Both the position numbers and the translations under genes were made by a program. Below the pieces are notes generated by a model that saw only the letters and a program-made list of their open reading frames with translations, ran no database searches and had not been told where the DNA came from. Shown here piece by piece: positions 62,175 through 64,000 of a stretch of DNA of 64,000 bases (position 1 is its first letter; each line of letters starts with the position of its first letter). The stretch is from Rhodanobacter thiooxydans. GTDB taxonomy: Bacteria; Pseudomonadota; Gammaproteobacteria; Xanthomonadales; Rhodanobacteraceae. The stretch lies in assembly GCF_021545845.1 (NCBI RefSeq), contig NZ_CP088923.1:1488001-1552000 (forward strand). The letters run 5' to 3'.

Positions 62175-63181
62175 GCGGCGACCTGCGTGAGGTCGCGGCC
62201 GGCCGCATGCCGCTGCAGCAACGCGGCGAACTCGGCCAGCTCGGGGTAACGGCGCGCCACCTCGATCACGTAGCGGTACACCTGCGGCACATCCTTGAGA
62301 TAGCCTGGCTTGCCGTCGCGGTACCACAGCCGATAGAACTGGCCCAGCACGCGTACGTGGCGGTGCAGGCCGGTGAGGTCGAACCAGCGCAGGAAGCGTG
62401 CGGCGTCCACGCTGGCGTCGATCACGCCGGCGCCCAGCAGGCGCTGCCGGTAGGACTCCACCCAGCCCTCGACGCGCGCGCGCGGCCACGCGATGTAGGC
62501 GTCGCGCAGCAGCGAGGCGAGGTCGTAGGTGATCGGGCCGTGCAGCGCGCCCTGGAAATCGACGATGCCCGGGTTGTTCGCCTCCGTCACCAGCAGGTTG
62601 CGGCTGTGGAAATCACGGTGCACGAAGCGGCGCGGCTGCGCCAGCGCGTTGCGCACGATCACGCCGAAGGCGGCTTCCAGCACGTCCCATTCCTCGCAGC
62701 TCGGCGGGTGGCCGAGGTGGCGCTGCAGGAACCATTCGGGCATCACTTCCAGCCCGCTAACCAGCACGGCGTGGTCGAACGGTGGCAGGTCGTCGCTGGC
62801 CACCTTCGCCTGCATCGTCAGCAGCGCGTCCATCGCGTCGCCGTAGAGTCTGTCCGCGTTCGCGTCGTTCAACTCGGCCAGATACAGCCGCGAGCCGAGA
62901 TCCTCGATCAGCAGGAGGCCCTGCTGCAGGTCGTGCGCCCGCACCGCCGGCACGTGTAGTCCGGCAGCGGCCAGCCGCGCGCCGATCGCCAGCCACGGCC
63001 GCGGGTCTTCGCGCTCCGGCGGCGAATCCATCACGATCCAGCTTTGCCCGCCGTGCCTGGTACGCCAGTAGCTGCGGAAACTGGCGTCGGAAGACGCCGA
63101 TTGCAGGGTGAGGCTGGCGTCATCCAGCACGTGGCGGGTCCAGGCGAGGCGGGCGGCGGCGCGATCGGCAATCGGGGTCAT
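62171..63181 (-). CDS. amgK: N-acetylmuramate/N-acetylglucosamine kinase AmgK
   Basis: AmgK phosphorylates MurNAc at C1, the step before MurU. It is an aminoglycoside-phosphotransferase-fold kinase of 336 residues: SSDASFRSYWR and WIVMDSPPEREDPRPW, then GLLLIEDLGSRLYL. The catalytic loop RFVHRDFHSRNLLV and GIVDFQGALHGPITYDLASLLRDAY (metal Asp) follow. ATG 63181 is chosen over TTG 63196. It is divergent from the suf regulator, with about 140 nt between. Cells with this pair can be less sensitive to fosfomycin; that is family knowledge, not shown here. Confidence 0.93.
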   Translation of the reverse strand: MTPIADRAAARLAWTRHVLDDASLTLQSASSDASFRSYWRTRHGGQSWIVMDSPPEREDPRPWLAIGARLAAAGLHVPAVRAHDLQQGLLLIEDLGSRLYLAELNDANADRLYGDAMDALLTMQAKVASDDLPPFDHAVLVSGLEVMPEWFLQRHLGHPPSCEEWDVLEAAFGVIVRNALAQPRRFVHRDFHSRNLLVTEANNPGIVDFQGALHGPITYDLASLLRDAYIAWPRARVEGWVESYRQRLLGAGVIDASVDAARFLRWFDLTGLHRHVRVLGQFYRLWYRDGKPGYLKDVPQVYRYVIEVARRYPELAEFAALLQRHAAGRDLTQVAA

Positions 63182-63319
63182 GACAAGCGTGGGCAACAGG
63201 ATGGCGCCAGCTTAGCGACCCACCGGCGTCGTGACGAGGCGTCGAACACCGCGGCATTGACCGCGCGGCATCGAATCAGTACCATTTTAGTCCCGATTCA
63301 ACCGACCCAGCCCGAGCCC

Positions 63320-63808
63320 ATGCTCCGCGTCAGCCGACTCACCGATTACGCCACCGTGGTGATGACCTGTATCGCCGCGCACCCGGCCGAGGTGCTCAGC
63401 GCGGTGCAGATCGCCGACGAGACGCGGCTGGAACTGCCCACCGTGAGCAAGCTGCTGAAGGCGCTCGGCCATGCCGCGCTGGTCGAGTCGTTCCGCGGCG
63501 TCAACGGCGGCTACCGGCTGGCCCGGCCGGCCGGCGAGATTTCGCTGGCCGAGATCGTCGAGGCGATCGAAGGGCCGATCGGCATGACCGAATGCAGCGT
63601 GGCCGAAGGCCAGTGCGAACGCGAATCGCAGTGCGGTGTGCGCGGCAGCTGGCAACTGGTCAACAACGTGCTGGACAACGCACTGCGTGCGGTCAGCCTG
63701 ACCGACATGCTCAAGCCGCAGCCGCCACGGCCGCCGCGCCGGATCGCCGCCGTGCCGCTGGGCGACATCGCCATGCCGGCGAAAGCCCGCCGGGTCACCA
63801 CCGAATGA
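63320..63808 (+). CDS. Rrf2-family SUF system regulator
   Basis: An iron-sulfur-sensing repressor of the xanthomonad-type SUF regulator group, often called SufR or IscR-like. The 162-residue protein has an N-terminal winged HTH (LRVSRLTDYATVVMTCIAA; LELPTVSKLLKALGHAALVESFRGVNGGYRLARP). Cysteines in MTECSVAEGQCERESQC are the likely cluster ligands. The C-terminal tail is Pro/Arg-rich. It presumably represses the suf operon when clusters are plentiful. Its stop overlaps the sufB start. Confidence 0.93.
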   Translation: MLRVSRLTDYATVVMTCIAAHPAEVLSAVQIADETRLELPTVSKLLKALGHAALVESFRGVNGGYRLARPAGEISLAEIVEAIEGPIGMTECSVAEGQCERESQCGVRGSWQLVNNVLDNALRAVSLTDMLKPQPPRPPRRIAAVPLGDIAMPAKARRVTTE

Positions 63809-64000
63809 ACGAGATGATGAACAATCAGAGCAGCACCGCCGCCACACTGCGCGACAACGCGGGCGTGGCCGAGGTCCTTGGCCGCAGCTACAGCGCCGGT
63901 TTCGTCACCCAGATCGAGATGACCGGCCTGCCGCCGGGTCTGGACGAAGGCACCATCCGCGCGCTGTCCGCGGTCAAGCGTGAACCGGAGTGGATGACCG
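63805..64000 (+). CDS. sufB: Fe-S cluster assembly protein SufB (5' part)
   Basis: ATG 63805 overlaps the regulator's TGA (ATGA). The visible 65 residues include EVLGRSYSAGFVTQIEMTGLPPGLDE and TIRALSAVKREPEWM, the N-terminus of SufB. SufB is the scaffold of the SufBCD complex. The gene runs off the window. Confidence 0.93.
   Translation, partial: MNEMMNNQSSTAATLRDNAGVAEVLGRSYSAGFVTQIEMTGLPPGLDEGTIRALSAVKREPEWMT

Overview
The window is chromosomal DNA of a high-GC gammaproteobacterium of the Xanthomonadales type, most like the Rhodanobacter/Dyella group. This rests on gene content and order, the xanthomonad-type Rrf2 SUF regulator beside sufB, a TldD/TldE pair bracketing darP, and many intergenic tracts of the 7-bp unit GAATCCC inside REP-like inverted repeats. 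The genus is an inference from general style; no marker gene was compared.

Layout: (1) 1-5010 holds tldD, darP, a DUF1653 gene and pmbA. (2) 5011-6861 is a mobile cluster: a REP-associated tyrosine transposase (RAYT) beside a REP palindrome, then an IS110-family element inserted in a second REP copy. (3) 6969-16452 holds a DUF4870 membrane protein, then on the minus strand ispA, xseB, tilS, a NYN-LOTUS protein, accA and dnaE, with an HNH gene on the plus strand. (4) 16655-31658, read on the minus strand, is the classical rpsB-tsf-pyrH-frr-uppS-cdsA-dxr-rseP-bamA-lpxD-fabZ-lpxA-lpxB-rnhB chain of translation, isoprenoid, phospholipid, outer-membrane and lipid A genes. (5) 31974-46143 runs on the plus strand through map and glnD, a hemJ-like gene, a minus-strand nucleotide-sugar epimerase, thrS, infC, an IS630 element, rpmI, rplT, pheS, pheT, ihfA and a MerR regulator. 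(6) tRNA-Pro(GGG) is followed by a small lower-GC island with a zeta-toxin-like kinase and a 58-codon partner. (7) 47500-64000 carries divergent serA and a D-2-hydroxyglutarate-dehydrogenase-like gene, pip, upp, psiF, a class III aminotransferase, a decayed ABC/LuxR locus, queA-tgt-yajC-secD-secF, the cell-wall recycling pair murU/amgK, and the start of the suf operon.

Most genes are core and conventional. The novelty lies in the non-coding and mobile DNA. The IS110 element (about 5612-6794) shows the parts of a bridge-RNA-guided recombinase: a DEDD transposase, a roughly 200-nt non-coding left end that folds as a 5' hairpin plus two internal loops, and guide-like segments matching its target and its own ends. 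Joining its two ends creates a promoter (TTGACC, 17 nt, TATGTT). It sits inside a REP arm with an AG/CT core. Other points of interest are a ~52-residue hairpin-encoded insertion inside DnaE, a heptad repeat that encodes the LpxB N-terminus, an IS630 element splitting infC from rpmI-rplT, attenuator-like leaders before thrS and pheS, and the zeta-type kinase pair.

All family calls come from reading translated sequence and motifs; no database search was run.
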